In this document: piece by piece, positions 1 to 12,185 of the stretch
How the letters are laid out: each line of letters opens with the position of its first letter
Numbering within the stretch: the stretch's first letter is position 1
Assembly (NCBI RefSeq): GCF_023101765.2
Contig: NC_064227.1
Coordinates: forward strand, 6,581,592 to 6,645,591
DNA length: 64,000 nucleotides
Direction of reading: 5' to 3'
Source of the DNA: Spodoptera frugiperda
Lineage: Eukaryota > Arthropoda > Insecta > Lepidoptera > Noctuidae
Translations under genes and position numbers: made by a program
Notes under the pieces: model-generated
Databases searched by the model: none
Seen by the model: the letters and a program-made list of their open reading frames with translations, nothing else
Told to the model about the DNA's origin: nothing

Positions 1-1165
1 CCAACCATACAGTGATTATGTTACATTCTATATAATAAAGACCAATTAAGTTCAATATCAATGCAAAATAGTTGTAGCTAATTATTCGATGAAGTAAATC
101 CCTTGTACCCCGCCTCCTAGACTACAGAGTGCATCCACACGTCCCGTCGGAGTTGCGATCGTGTCTCGCAAACTACCCAAATGTATTTATGAAGAAACAA
201 ATTTAGTTTGCCTTCGAAAACGCAATAAACTTTTTACCATCCCGTTTTACTCACTTTCCAGAACATTTTCATTCAATATTGTTCTTTAAGCACTTAATAT
301 TAAAAAATGAGAAGACTTTATTTATTTTTAGCATTTCGAAACTAGAGAGTCGTTAAATCAAGATTTTAAGTGCCGTTTCAAAGATTTTAATAGAAACATA
401 GCAATGATAAATGCTGAGCAATAAAAGCAATGAGTTTCTTACAGAACTATTGTTATTGTGCCTTATGAATATTTTAAGATACAGGTGCTATTCACAGTCA
501 TCGATAAAATAAACAAAGAAAATCTCTGACACTTTCCACTATACATATTTGAAATGAAAATTTTATCTCGACACTTAATGCAGATTTCGTTTCACGAAAA
601 TTGTTTATTCGATTGCAATCAGCAATTTAAATCGAATAGAAAACATTAAACAATATTCAATAAAGCGTTGAAATATCGATAAACTGCGGGATGGTAATAA
701 ATTCCCGGTAAAATATGAATAAATTTTTATTGCAGTCCCAACACTAGTATGTATAGGACGTACTAAAGATAAGGCACGGAGTACACTCAAACTTTAATTA
801 ATTGGGCCCATATAGTCGGTTATGCAGGGAAAAAATGGTCGCGACGTGACCTAAGGGCGGTCATGTGAGGTTTTATAGTTATTTGCCGATGATGTGTACG
901 GAGCCCAAATAACCCCTTTCACTAGTAAGTAATATACGTAGGTATAGATCAACGATCGACGCTTGTTTGAATTCTTTTGCAGTACCTAAGGAGTGATTTT
1001 GGTCCTTTTATATTACGTTTACTTTGATTGGCAACCAATTCAAGATTATTTGATAAAAAACAATTATCTAAAGATTTTTTAAGGTTTAGATCCCTAAATC
1101 GTATTCAAATGAATACAAATGTTATAAATATAACTAGTTTGATAAAATCTAAAGATCATGAACAT
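1..1165. other. no gene seen
   Basis: AT-rich unique sequence. A slightly GC-rich patch at 835-880 (GGTCGCGACGTGACCTAAGG) is the only distinctive feature. Confidence 0.5.
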
Positions 1166-1167
1166 GT

Positions 1168-1263
1168 GACTCCTCTGCTGTAGCGGTTGTTCATGGGCGG
1201 CACTAATCGCTTACCATCAGATGAACAGGCTGCTCGTTTGCCCCCTATTCCATAAAAAAACCC
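1168..1263 (+). repeat. LINE/SINE family A 3' tail
   Basis: GTTCATGGGCGGCACTAATC, GCTTACCATCAGATGAACAG, then CTGCTCGTTTGCCCCCTATT and an A-rich end. 5'-truncated copy. Confidence 0.65.
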
Positions 1264-1752
1264 AAGCAGTTAAAATCATAAAGCTTAGGCTCAGCAGTAA
1301 ACGCCCTGAATCTGATTATAGTAATAACAAAATCCAATTTCAAAACCTACCTACAAAAACCAGTAGGGATACCTACAAAAACCAAAATCACTACAGCACT
1401 TCTCAAGAAACAACACTACCAAACATACAGACAACTTCCCCCTTCTACTTTAATAGCACCTTTACTAAAAGGACCGATGGACGCTAAGATGTAAGACACA
1501 AGTAATAATATTTACAAACACTAAAACTGCACCGTTTGAAGTCGTCGGCTGTCGGTGAAATGTCAATCGGACATTTGACAGGAAGTTTCTACACTTACTA
1601 TATCATAAAACATTTGATGTTCTTTATTTAGAACAGTTTTATATGCGTGTGAGGAAGATAGACCTATCGGTATAGTTTTACATCGAAAGTGGTGTAATAG
1701 TCTTTGACTCAGTCATATGTTACTTTAAAAATAGTGTAGATTACTTATTTTT

Positions 1753-1855
1753 AACCGACTTCAAAAAAGGAGGTTCTTAGTTTGGACCTGCATGTTTGCT
1801 TGTGTCAGACTTTTTCAGGGTTTTAGAAGACGGTCAAAAAAAATTGAAGTCGGTT
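1753..1855. mobile_element. short MITE-like element with AACCGACTTCAA termini
   Basis: AACCGACTTCAA (1753-1764) and TTGAAGTCGGTT (1844-1855) are exact inverse ends around about 80 bp of A/T-rich DNA starting GGAGGTTCTTAG. No target duplication resolved. Confidence 0.6.
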
Positions 1856-1859
1856 CCCT

Positions 1860-2610
1860 GTAAAGAAAAAAGTTTTATTAATTGTGTCATAGATGTCAGT
1901 CTGATATGTGACAAAAATGCCTAAACATTAAAATACTAAGCATAACATCGCGCCTTTTCACCTAAAAGAGATAAGCAGATTTAATTGCACATAAACAATG
2001 TAAGTCCCATGTAATATAGGGTGCGCTACTACACCAAACTCAAACGATGACATGGCAAAGAAATCTAAACCAAAAGAGCAAAGTTAATTAATCTTCTAAA
2101 TTCCAAAAAAGCCCCGCTTCCGACCACAAACACTGCAATCTACTCCAAACGTCAAGGAAAGCGCAAAATCAAAAGGAATCCTTTAATTTCCATGTAACAC
2201 AAGCTTTGCAACTCAACCGACCCGGCAAAGATAACACTTATTCAAAAAAATCACATAGACTTACAAAACCCATATGACTAATGACTTTTCGTCCCATGGT
2301 CCGTGGACAAGACCAGACAACACGACTGATTAACGACTCCGTTCCTAAGATCACAACACACAGATGGACAGATAAGGCCAACAGGTTCTCAGCTGTCAAA
2401 GTGACAGCTAGAAACGTCAACGTCAATTTTGTGTAGTGTCGTGACTACAAATAATGGGGGCGAAGTGTTGTGACATTTGTGTTGTGATATTTATTAAAAA
2501 AAATAAAGTTTGTGGTTTAAGTAAGTAGGTTCTGATTTAAGCTGATGGATAGTGTCATGGATCTGATGATAAGCAATACCTCAATGATGTTAATGTTTAG
2601 CACAGCCTCT
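1860..2610. other. no gene seen
   Basis: Unique sequence. It holds an 8-bp-arm dyad AGCTGTCAAAGTGACAGCT at about 2392, similar to a cluster near 8435-8475. Confidence 0.45.
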
Positions 2611-2615
2611 CAGAA

Positions 2616-2822
2616 AAACCGACGTGAAACAATGCTTGCGTTGTGTTTGTGTTGAGGAGTGAGGTTACCGGAGGCCCAATTACCAATTTCCCAACAACCT
2701 TTAAATTCCTAACACCCAAAACGCAACACACTTGTAATGCCTCTGGTGTGACCATGGGCGGCGGCAATTGCTTACCACCAGGTGATACGTTTACTTGTTT
2801 TCCGACTTATACCATAAAACTA
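2616..2822 (+). mobile_element. SINE family A
   Basis: Carries the 5' block ACCGACGTGAAACAATGCTT, the middle GAGGTTACCGGAGGCCCAAT, and the 3' tail GGGCGGCGGCAATTGCTTAC ending CCGACTTATACCATAAAA. One of the longest copies, and it fixes the family's order of blocks. Confidence 0.7.
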
Positions 2823-3446
2823 TTTTAGTAAGTAGCTGTAAAATAAAGACCATAGTTTTTTGCTTTTGATAACAAAGATCCAGGTTCACTCACTACCAGG
2901 TATAGGCCTCTTTCTTGTCCCACGCGTCTTATTTTCATTATCTGTTATTAATAGTTTCTCAGTATGTCAATAATACATATATTAAGAAACAAAGCAAGCC
3001 CAGCTTAAATATCTATATCGGGTTAAAGATCTTTTCATAAATTTATTTCAAGCTAACATACCTACCCATAATAATCACCTACATACGTCTACAACTCATC
3101 AAAAGGTAACACGAACAAACATACCGATTTCAACATATAAGTAACATATAGTATGTTTATACATTGGTCACGCTTTCCCGTTCACTATTGCAAAGCAAAA
3201 AGTCTATATGTTGACAGCCAAATTGCACTGGTGTTGGAAAATCGATTAAAATTAAATGTACACTAGATCGAATTTTGATTACTACATGTAATCGGAATTA
3301 GCTTCAAGGAGATTAGAATGTGTTAGGTTAGGTTTTAGACTATCTATTGAGATAGGATTCAAAGAGATGACATGTATTATATAACTATACTGTGCTAATA
3401 ACTAGTTAAAATTATGAATAATTTATAGGCTGGTCGTCGTAAAAAT

Positions 3447-3757
3447 TTCGTGGTGGTCCGGAGGTTTAAGACGCCAGCTTCTCATGCAAAAGGGCGAAGG
3501 CTCCACAAATCTATCAACGGCAAAGTACCAATGTGATGTTTTGCACGTTATAATAATATGTGCTTTCTAAGATAAATAATCTTAAACACCGCTGACAAAT
3601 GGTAAAGAAAAACATAGAGAGGAAACCTGGGCTTATAATTTCTAATTTATAAGTGTGAAATCGCTAACCCGCATTGAGCAAACTTTATCCTTGTGAGAAG
3701 AAGCCTTCGGCCAGCAGTGGCCACTTACAGACTAATGATGATGATTTTTCATTTCCA
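3447..3757 (+). mobile_element. SINE family D, near full length
   Basis: TTCGTGGTGGTCCGGAGGTT, TAAGACGCCAGCTTCTCATG, AACGGCAAAGTACCAATGTG, GAGGAAACCTGGGCTTATAA, CCCGCATTGAGCAAAC, GCCAGCAGTGGCCACTTACA, then a TGATGATGAT tail. The order agrees with five other copies. Confidence 0.75.
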
Positions 3758-4020
3758 GTTTCTATATTAGCAAACAATATCAATAATTCCATTCATTTCC
3801 TATACAGAGGAAACTTTCTAAAATTGTACAATCGAGGTTTGACACCTCGCTCATGATGTGTCATGAATAAAAATCGTTGAAGCTGCCATTCATTGTTTTA
3901 GTAACAAGATAATCGCATTAGTTGAGTTACCGAGAGCCGGTGCGCTCATTAATCAACATCTAGCCGGCGGGTGTGGTGTAAGGGAGGAGAGAACAGCGGG
4001 TTATAACTGAATTATGTATC

Positions 4021-4190
4021 ACTAGCGACCCGGTAATATATTATGCATGAATTATACATACAAATCTTTCCCTTGAATGACTCTATCTATTAAAAGAAAC
4101 CACATCAAAATCCGTTGCGTAGTTTCAAAGATTTAGGCATACAAAGGGACATAGGGATCGAGAAAGCGACTTTGTTTTATACTTTGTGTG
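4021..4190 (-). repeat. Helitron-like fragment, subfamily with TCCCTATGTCCCTTT
   Basis: Minus strand runs CTTTCTCGATCCCTATGTCC, ATCTTTGAAACTACGCAACG, GATTTTGATGTGGTTTCTTT and ends GGGTCGCTAGT. Same block order as 32560 and 58975. The CTAG(T) end suits Helitrons. Confidence 0.5.
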
Positions 4191-5190
4191 TGATGTGATT
4201 AATAATAATTATAACAACGGAAACTTTGCTTTTCTTGCAAAAGCAAAAGAAAAAAAAAATTTGTATGTGTGGAGAGCAAGAATAGGTGTGCTCGACCAGA
4301 GTAATACAACCGTCATACAAAAAATCAGACGCTTGCGTTTTATTTAAATACGTGAGTGTGGCTGTCGGAAGCCTCAATTTCCTAATCCTCAAAACGTTAG
4401 CGATGCACTTCTAACTCCTTTAATATTGCAAATGTCCGTCGACTTCACGTTTGCCGCCTTATTCCATAAAATACCTCGTGAGTCAAGTAGGCGAAAACAA
4501 GTTGGAATATTGTGTTAGGTATAATACTATTAAGCTTTTCAACTGCTTTTGATAATTCTCAGTAATTGCACGCGGCGTAACATTACGGTTACATTTAATA
4601 AGTACACTTAATATTTAAGCCTTCAGCAAATAAAATGCCTAATGTTATGTGTGATCTTTCGAGACACATTCCTAACCACAAAAAAACAAAACAGCAAACC
4701 GCCCATCCCTTACAACTTGCACCACAAAATAAATTTCATGTCCCAGGACAAATGATGACATGCAATACGGCGCTGTTGAGGCCAAGTTTGGAATTTTTAA
4801 AACTGGACCGTACAGTCCCCAGGCCACGGCATTTTATGGCCAACTCATTTTTAACTCAACTTTATTATTTATTATTATGAATAATGTCGTTGAATGAGAT
4901 GCATTTATGGGTTATTTATGAGCCGTTGATTGTTTTATTAAGAAAATGTTTTAATGTTTTTAACTATGGATGTTTTTCTTTACGCGTGGTTGTTATGAAA
5001 GGATAGGCAGATGTCAAGGTTAGTGTTATACAACAAGCGTAATTTTAATCTATGATTAATGATAATTTTGAAAATAAAAGCTATAAAATATCTTGTTCAG
5101 AGAGGATATCAAACCCGAAACTGTGTTTTTATTACATAATCGATTTGAATTTCTATGTTACAAACATACATAGTACGTAACAAAATTATA

Positions 5191-5352
5191 CCCCAATCTT
5201 TCCAATCCCTGATTCTCCAACAACCCTTAAATTCCTAACCCCAAAAGGCCGACAACACACTTGTAACGCCTCTGGTGTTTCGGGTGTCCATGGGTGTCGG
5301 CGATTGCTTACCATCAGGTGATCCGACAGCTCATTTACCGGCTTATACCACA
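5191..5352 (+). mobile_element. SINE family A (5'-truncated)
   Basis: Starts in the CAATCCCTGATTCTCCAACA region and ends CCGGCTTATACCACAACAAA, with an intact GCTTACCATCAGGTGATCCG core. Confidence 0.7.
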
Positions 5353-5917
5353 ACAAATAATACACTATACAATTACAAAAGAAATACGTACCTACTTATC
5401 ACGACTATAAAAACAAATTCAGTGAAAAACAGTATACCAGTAATTCCAAAAAATATTACAATTTGACATGACCTTTTAACACGAAAAACCTCATTCATAG
5501 ACCCCATTACAATGACTCACAGTGGAGTCATCAATATAATGATCATCAATTTAAATCGATGACAATAGAATTCTTCAAAATCAGTCGAGAATACATATCT
5601 ATTCGATTACTCACTGCAACGACCATAGCGTGATGATTTGTCTTGATTTTTAACCAGTTAGGTAACATACCTGTAACAAAAATTGGAATTTATATTAGTC
5701 ATACACGAAATACTAAAACTAGAATTTTTCTATTACATATACATTTATAATAAATCTTCTCACATTCAAACTTTACTCTCTACAAAGGGTTATAGAGATC
5801 ACATATATTATGTTTTTGGTCAGTATTTTTTGACGGACCTTTCATCAGCCATGTTACAAATTCCAGGTTATCCAGGTTAGTGTATTGTTTTACTATAGTC
5901 TCTGCCAAAATTATAGT

Positions 5918-6036
5918 TTCACCCAAGTAAGCTCATACCCTGTCTGTATACAAAAATCCGTTCCGTAGCTTCAGCGTGTTTTAAGGATAAATATCCAAAC
6001 AAACAAACTTTCCTATTTATAATATTAGTGTGATAT
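5918..6036 (-). repeat. Helitron-like/TE 5' fragment
   Basis: Minus strand: ATCACACTAATATTATAAAT, GTTTGTTTGTTTGGATATTT, CGGAACGGATTTTTGTATAC, GACAGGGTATGAGCTTACTT. The same sequence, less degraded and with a CTAGT end, is at 57112. Confidence 0.5.
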
Positions 6037-6274
6037 ACATTGTATAGCTGTATAATCTTTGAACTACCGATAGTCATTGAGGCACACTTAGCTTTTCGCC
6101 GTATAACTCTTGAACTATCGGAATGGTACATAAGTTTTCGCCTAACTTGACAATCCATATAAAAATTAGGTCAGAATGCACCAACCATTAACGGGCACAA
6201 TTTCACAAACGCTAGATCACCCATAAAATAAAACGGCCATTCAACAAAAGAAAAACAAAACCGCCATTATCGAA

Positions 6275-6500
6275 ATGGCTCGATATCATCGCTGATGTCA
6301 ACATTCGGCGGCTGAACGTACGAATTCTGTCAGCAAAGTAATAAAACTTTATTTATTAGCTCAGTTCGGCCTTCACTAAATATCGGGGGAATTAAAAATT
6401 AAACGGGTCGCGCTTAAACGCCGAACGTGCGGTAAACGACGGTTAAGAAATAGTGGCATCCGGCCTTTTTGTTGGTTTTTTAATTGGATCATCTGTTGTT
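6275..6500. other. unique, CpG-containing segment (candidate conserved non-coding element)
   Basis: No match to any repeat family in the window. Contains clustered CpGs (GGGTCGCGCTTAAACGCCGA, ACGTGCGGTAAACGACGG) in an otherwise AT-rich region, and no open frame. Conservation is a guess to be tested. Confidence 0.25.
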
Positions 6501-6571
6501 TATTTACGGCGGTTTTATCGATGGTAAGGAAAGTTGTGCATGTGTTGTAAAAGTAACAGATGAACTAATCT

Positions 6572-6766
6572 TTGACTGCACGGTTGGTGCGGTGGCTGGG
6601 CAACTGGCTGCCGCGCAATCTAGGGTTCGATTTTCGCAGCAACTTTTGTGATCCACAAATTGGTTTCGGTCTGGGTGTCATTTATGTGAACTTGTATGTT
6701 TGTAAACGCACCCACGACACAGGAGAAAATCCCAATGTGGGGCAACGTTTAAAAAAAAAAAAAAAT
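6572..6766 (+). mobile_element. tRNA-derived SINE family C
   Basis: Head TGACTGCACGGTTGGTGCGG then GGTGGCTGGGCAACTGG (A-box region), B-box-like GGGTTCGATTTTCGC, body GATCCACAAATTGGTTTCGG, 3' AAACGCACCCACGACACAGG and GAAAATCCCAATG, then an A tail. Faces the copy at 6864 tail to tail. Confidence 0.8.
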
Positions 6767-6863
6767 ACGTATCGCTTATCACAGAATCTTATGACAACTA
6801 AACATACAAATCTAAAAGGCATATTTTCGTAACGTTTTGAACAAATAAAATTAAAACAGTTTG

Positions 6864-7052
6864 TTTTTTTTTTTATAAACGTTGCCCCACACTAGGATTT
6901 TCTCCGGTGTCATGGGTGTGTTTACAAACATACAATTTCACATGCACATGACAACCTAGACCCGAAACAACAATTTATGGATCACACAAAAGTACCGCGC
7001 AGGAATTGGACCCGCTACAAGTTTCACAGCAGTCAGCCAGCCACCTAACAGT
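6864..7052 (-). mobile_element. tRNA-derived SINE family C, inverted partner
   Basis: Inverse of the copy at 6572: T-run, AACGTTGCCCCACACTAGGA, TTTTCTCCGGTGTCATGGGT, ending near ACCCGCTACAAG. The region corresponding to the tRNA head is degraded. Confidence 0.75.
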
Positions 7053-8170
7053 TATGGAGACTAAAAATTCATACAGGTGGTCAATTAAAACAATTTCGGC
7101 TAGCTACAGTAGCTACTGGCAATAAAAATGTCCACTAAAACCACGAAGAAGGCCACATACAAACTAGTATTCAAGATTGATGTGAAAAAAGTAAAAGCTA
7201 ATATCTATGTCCATCTCTTTCTTTGCCAGAAAAAAAAATTGAGAGAACCGATTTTTCCATTAACATGAAGCTTACAGTCTTTGAAGAAGTGTTTATTATA
7301 CACCCACTTTTGGCTACTTTTGATACAGACTATTTGCCATACACAGGGCACGTAACGCCATGCAAAAAACCTATTGAATTGAAAAAAAAATCTCAGTAAT
7401 AATATGTTTGGTCCCAGGATTTAATACACATCCTCATACTCACACTTGCAACAGGAACAACAAGACAGACAAGGACAGCAATAGTTTAATTGTTCAATTC
7501 AAACTCAAAAGGCGCCATCTTGGATCTGCCAAAACCATATGCGCTGTGCGTCCATTCATAAATTTCAACAAATAAAACATTCAGTACATTCAGGTGCGGT
7601 AAGAAATATTACCTGCGCCATTCGACAGCTTAACTATTGTGGCTTTATAAGATACGGGCTCTATCCAAAACAATAAACTTTCAAGACAAGGCTGAATGGT
7701 GAACGTCATCGTCAAAACAAGTGTAGTGTGAAAAAAAAACTCATTTCACTTGCAAACGTCGTTGAGGGTGGTCGCTTACTACACAACATAAACCAGATGA
7801 CCGTTTTTTATTACGCCATTTGCTAAAACATTTATTTTTACAGCGTTTCGTAAAAAAAAACGTTAATCGTTTAGAAAAAATAGAAACCGCACGTAAAGTT
7901 TCGTTTAAAACCGAGTCAACTGCGCTAATAAACCTAATTATAAAAATATAAAACTTGAATTACTGCAATGGCGATTAAAATAACTGTTAGTTACACCGTA
8001 GCGTAACGAGAATTTTTCAATTCTATGCGATTGGATCTGCGTTTTTAAATAATTTCTGTAAACTTATAACATGTAATGAAAGTGTAACTTGAATTTCATC
8101 GAATTGCACGAATGGCAGAAAGCGATTATTGTGACTGAAGAAAAATAATCATCACAATAAAAATACATCA
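7053..8170. other. no gene seen
   Basis: Unique, A-rich DNA with several homopolymer A runs and no repeat family recognised. Confidence 0.45.
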
Positions 8171-8177
8171 CAAAACA

Positions 8178-8213
8178 GGAGATGGCAGAACCTATCGTGG
8201 CTCTGCCATCTCC
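8178..8213. repeat. hairpin, 15-bp arms with one mismatch
   Basis: GGAGATGGCAGAACC pairs with GGCTCTGCCATCTCC around TATCGT. GC-rich compared with its surroundings and followed by TTTTT. Not a recognised RNA. Confidence 0.6.
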
Positions 8214-9343
8214 TTTTTGTGGAATAACATATCATATTTTGTGCCATCAATTATAATATCTAAGGGAGAGTCCATTAATAGACAAATTTTATTCCAAATT
8301 ATATAAATACAAGCAAAAACTATTCCACTATTTCCTACCTAATCCAACACACCTCTTAGCGAATGATTTGGGATAACATACCGAAACGTCACCGAAACAT
8401 TACAGATAATGAAAGTACGTTGATTAACCGTCACAACTGTCACCGTGACAGCTAGGCAGGTTGACAGCTGTCACATAGACAAGGAGCCGTGACAACTCTA
8501 TGTTAGTTATGATTTATGTCTTAGTTAGCACTATGGTAATTTGTATGAGTGTCGACATTTGCTATTTGCTTTTGTTAATTTTTGTATGGGTTAGTTTGCG
8601 AAAGATGTGTGGAATATTTTTGAGTTTAAGTTTTAAGTGTGGTGTTAAACATAGTTATTGTTTATGTCATATCGTCACATTGTCACATTTTCAATGTCAA
8701 GCTGATGATACCTTTTCTTGAATATGTATAGAGTTGTAGTAGTAGAGACTAATAAAATTAACTTAGTAAAATTAAAATACAACTCTATATTTTTTTGATT
8801 TCGTTATCTAGTGTACACTTATAAGTGATTTTTGCCCTTCTCAGGAATTGAACATAGGATCCTAATAAGCAATACTGTTTTCAACCACTGTAGATCTCTA
8901 CAGCATAGAACTTGTACCTTAACTTAAAAAAATATAATAAATACAATATTCAACGGTGTGACAAAAGGCCGGATTTACGAAAAAACCCCACATTTTACGA
9001 TCGGGGTTCGTTGCGGACCGCAGTCGTAAAGTACAGTCAGCATAAACAAGTACACTTTAAAATTAAATTATTTCACAACTTTAGTCCAAATGTTTCACAA
9101 CACTTTTGGTGTTAAGTGTACGTTTTAACAATTTACCAGGTCATAATCGTGAATTTGTTTTATTTTTACTTTTTTCTCACTCAAATGTCGAGTGATTTCA
9201 AGCAGAATTGCAAAGCAAGAGGTTTTAAATTCGATTCCCAATAAGACACAGCACTAATTTATACTTTCGTCCTTTCGAAAATTCTGTAATAGATGTCTAG
9301 AATTGTGTGCAATGCTAAATGTAAACATGATTTCGATACCCGG

Positions 9344-9538
9344 ATCAAGAAGTCTTTTTTTGAGGGGGGAAAATCATCCAATAACTTCTCTTGCCATTGG
9401 CGAGGCGAGAGGAAGTGTCAAACTCTTATTGACTAAAAACCACCCCGTTCCTACTCCTGCTTTTCGAGCCGGAACCCCGGTAAACCCGTTAGTCCGCAGC
9501 TCGGGATTAGGCATCACCCTTACTGGGCCACCTTTTCT
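9344..9538 (-). mobile_element. poly(A)-tailed SINE-like family B
   Basis: Plus strand runs T-run, GAAAATCATCCAATAACTTC, GCGAGGCGAGAGGAAGTGTC, ACTAAAAACCACCCCGTTCC, CGAGCCGGAACCCCGGTAAA, then the extra 5' segment ATTAGGCATCACCC. Extends further 5' than most copies, comparable to 41505. Confidence 0.75.
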
Positions 9539-9837
9539 TAAATAACTATTATCTCATGTGCCTGGAATATCCATCTTAGTTTGAAAATATTCTTCAATTC
9601 AATTCACATGAGCAACAACGAAGTTTCAATAAAACCAAAACAATAGAATTGACCGCAAAATATGGCCAAACTAATTTAATTAATCAACAATGCAATGATT
9701 ATCATGCGAAAATTAATTAATGAATAGATGGCATTCTAAAATTTATTGGGATTATTGTTTTGATTAGGTAAGCTGTGTATTGAATGCTATCATACAGAAG
9801 AATGTTATAAAATATTCTTATTTATATTAAAATTGTC

Positions 9838-9960
9838 CCGTTGGCCAAGGGGTTGAAAGTGCGACTGCCGTTCAAGGGGTTAAAGTTTCGATTCAGACTT
9901 TTCTGACACTATTTTAAGATTTTACAAAAATTTTGCAGTAATGGTACCTACAAACTGTGT
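9838..9960 (+). repeat. SINE family T-like, degenerate head
   Basis: CGTTGGCCAAGGGGTTGAAA, GTGCGACTGCCG, GTTTCGATTCAGAC keep the order of the tRNA-like A and B boxes. Confidence 0.45.
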
Positions 9961-9977
9961 CTGTTCATGCACTTTGT

Positions 9978-10118
9978 AGGGGAGAAAATGATCTAATGAC
10001 AGGAGTCCCGTTTTGAATGAGGCGAGCGAGAGTGTCAGACTCTTACTGACTTAAAACCACCGCGTTCCTACTCCTGCTTTGAGCCGGAGCCCCCGCAAGA
10101 TAGTCCGCAGCTTCAAAG
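9978..10118 (-). mobile_element. family B copy
   Basis: Degenerate copy with GTGTCAGACTCTTACTGACT and CGTTCCTACTCCTGCTTTGA. A short A-tail-like CCCCCTCAAAAAAAGTAAG at 10171 suggests an additional fragment in the opposite orientation. Confidence 0.6.
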
Positions 10119-10238
10119 GTAGAACACGGTCAAAGTCATAATTTTCTGAAGGCATTGGCTGATTCCCCACTCCCCCCTCAAAAAAAGTAAGTACATAAAG
10201 ATATATATGTGTTTTTCCAAAAACTATCACAATTCACA

Positions 10239-10256
10239 CACACACACACACACAAA
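10239..10256. repeat. CA microsatellite
   Basis: About nine CA units in an AT-rich stretch. Confidence 0.8.
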
Positions 10257-10627
10257 ACACAAACGTGTGAAATGGAGCTGCCACTACATATTCGTTATAA
10301 ATAAAATATAACTTTCATAGTTTAGGATTTTTCATCGAAATACTTTTTTAGGGATTTAAAAATATTTTTTTTATGATTTTTTTGTTTGTATTTGGGTTTT
10401 CTGTTTCCGTTGCCGGCCGGTAGCTATCCGGTCCATCGGTTTGTGTACGATGCCGTCAGCACAGTTGGTTTCATATTCTTTTGAATATTTTATCGTCTAA
10501 AGCAAGCTTATACATATGTATATACAACGTAGAAAAACATTGTATGTTCATATTTTTCTGTGATTTTAGGTATACTACAAAGAAAATTAAGATACGGTCT
10601 AAGCTAAGCTACATCTTTTATTATTTA

Positions 10628-10752
10628 CTAGTTTCTGCCAGGGGCTTCACCCGCATTCCCATGGGATAAAAAGTAGCCATTTTGACATGATTGATACACA
10701 CATACTCACATCTACTCACAAACTTTCGTATTCATAAAATTAGTAAGATAGC
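10628..10752 (-). repeat. Helitron-like fragment
   Basis: Plus strand ACTAGTTTCTGCCAGGGGCT, TCACCCGCATTCCCATGGGA, TAAAAAGTAG, then ATAAAATTAGTAAGATA. CTAG end at the left. Confidence 0.5.
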
Positions 10753-10920
10753 CTTCTCATAGTTAAACTAAAAACTAGAACTCATATTTTCAAAAGATGC
10801 ATTGATTTAATTAATTAAACATGTTCATAGTGACAACAACCCGATTTCAAACCTAAAACCTCATCGTCAGTAGCCGCATTTCAAGCCGCCATCTTATAAG
10901 TATAAATACGTACATCATAC

Positions 10921-11055
10921 ATTACATTTGATGGGTCGACGTTTGGCCACTACATCGCCTGATGGTAAGTAACGATGCGGCCTACGATGAAGCGCGTCTG
11001 CCCATGAGCAACCTATTCACTCGGCCTTGAAGACACCCAGGTTATACCCATTAGG
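10921..11055 (-). repeat. LINE 3' end of a different family (J)
   Basis: Minus strand: AACCTGGGTGTCTTCAAGGC, GAATAGGTTGCTCATGGGCA, then CTTACCATCAGGCGATGTAG and TGGCCAAACG. The NLGVFKAE reading at its start looks like an ORF2 end. Related in tail logic to family A but distinct. Confidence 0.55.
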
Positions 11056-11371
11056 AAACACAGACAGTGATCCTTTTACTACTTTTAGCAGAATAAAATA
11101 ACATATCTATTAGCTAACACTGGATAACATGCCCGGTTGAATTCAATAATTAAATTATACGCAAGTCAATTATAATAATTTGTGGGATAACATCAGTGCT
11201 AACGGTGCCATTTTGACTGGCCACCAGATAAATGATAGAAGCTGATAATGGTGGTTTTAGATAATTAAAACTAGTCAAACAAAGAGACAAATGCTCTAAC
11301 ATATGGGTACTGTTACGACCTTATATTTCATGATGGAAAGCAAAGGACATTATCCGTAACTGCGGACAACC

Positions 11372-11562
11372 TTACAGGTTACCAGGGCTCCGGTTCAAAG
11401 TAGAAGAAGGAACAGGGTGGTTTTTACTCAGTAAGAGTCTGACACTCCTAACTCCTAAAAAGGTCGGCAATACACTTGTAATGCTTCCGATGTTTCAGGT
11501 GTCCATGGCGAGTGCTTACCATCAGGTGATCAGTCTACTCGTTTACTTAGTTTACAGTGAAA
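11372..11562 (+). mobile_element. chimera of poly(A) family B 5' part and SINE family A 3' part
   Basis: 11372-11455 reads as family B (GGTTACCAGGGCTCCGG, GTAAGAGTCTGACACTCC). It passes without a break into family A (AACTCCTAAAAAGGTCGGCA, then CTTACCATCAGGTGATCAG). Template switching or recombination between the two is the simplest explanation. Confidence 0.55.
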
Positions 11563-12077
11563 ATTGGAAATTCTTTTTTCCAGACTTCCTCGTAAAATCT
11601 TAAGAATCGAACTAGAAACCATTCAGTGGGCAGGGACACTCCTAACCACTGTACGAATACAAAAACTAACCCAATTTAAATCCAATAACCATCACTAGTA
11701 ATCGATAACCAAAGTAACCCAGTAAACAATTCCAAAGAAAACATAATATCGAAATCGAACCCTAATTTCAACAACAAACAACATTTACCTTGCGAAATTC
11801 AACACCTAACCGAATCACCTAATCCATTGCGTCGTACCTGTGAATCGGTCGTAAAATTGTCAGTAGTAAACGAGCAATGTATAAGTTTGTAATGCAAGGT
11901 TTCGCAAGATTCCATCAAGCGATCGTATTACGTGCAAACGCGTGTAAAATTGAAGAGAGATTGCTTTGAAAGACTGATACGTGTGTGTGTATTTGTGTGT
12001 ATCGCGGTTTGTGAGATGGGATGCTCTCACACCGTTGTGTGTTAAATACATGTTAAACGATCACATAAAAACGAACG

Positions 12078-12185
12078 TTTTTTTTTTTTTAAGGAATATA
12101 GGGCAAACGACCAGACGTGTCACCAGATGGTAAGCGATTAGCGCCGCCCATGGACACCCGCAACGCCAGTGGAGACAGAGATGCG
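12078..12185 (-). repeat. LINE 3' UTR and poly(A) tail
   Basis: Minus strand: CTGGCGTTGCGGGTGTCCAT, GGGCGGCGCTAATCGCTTAC, a CATCTGGTGACAC variant, then GTTTGCCC and a poly(A) run. Gives the source of the 3' tail shared with SINE family A. Confidence 0.7.

Noticed and set aside
2392..2412. AGCTGTCA/TGACAGCT dyad, also clustered at 8435-8475, as an operator
   Set aside because: CTGTCA dyads are frequent in insect non-coding DNA, and there is no gene nearby.
3320..3342. Short GGTTAGGTTAGG telomere-like motifs (also at 24465, 37763, 43201)
   Set aside because: Only one to two TTAGG units each; common by chance in insect genomes and not an interstitial telomere array.
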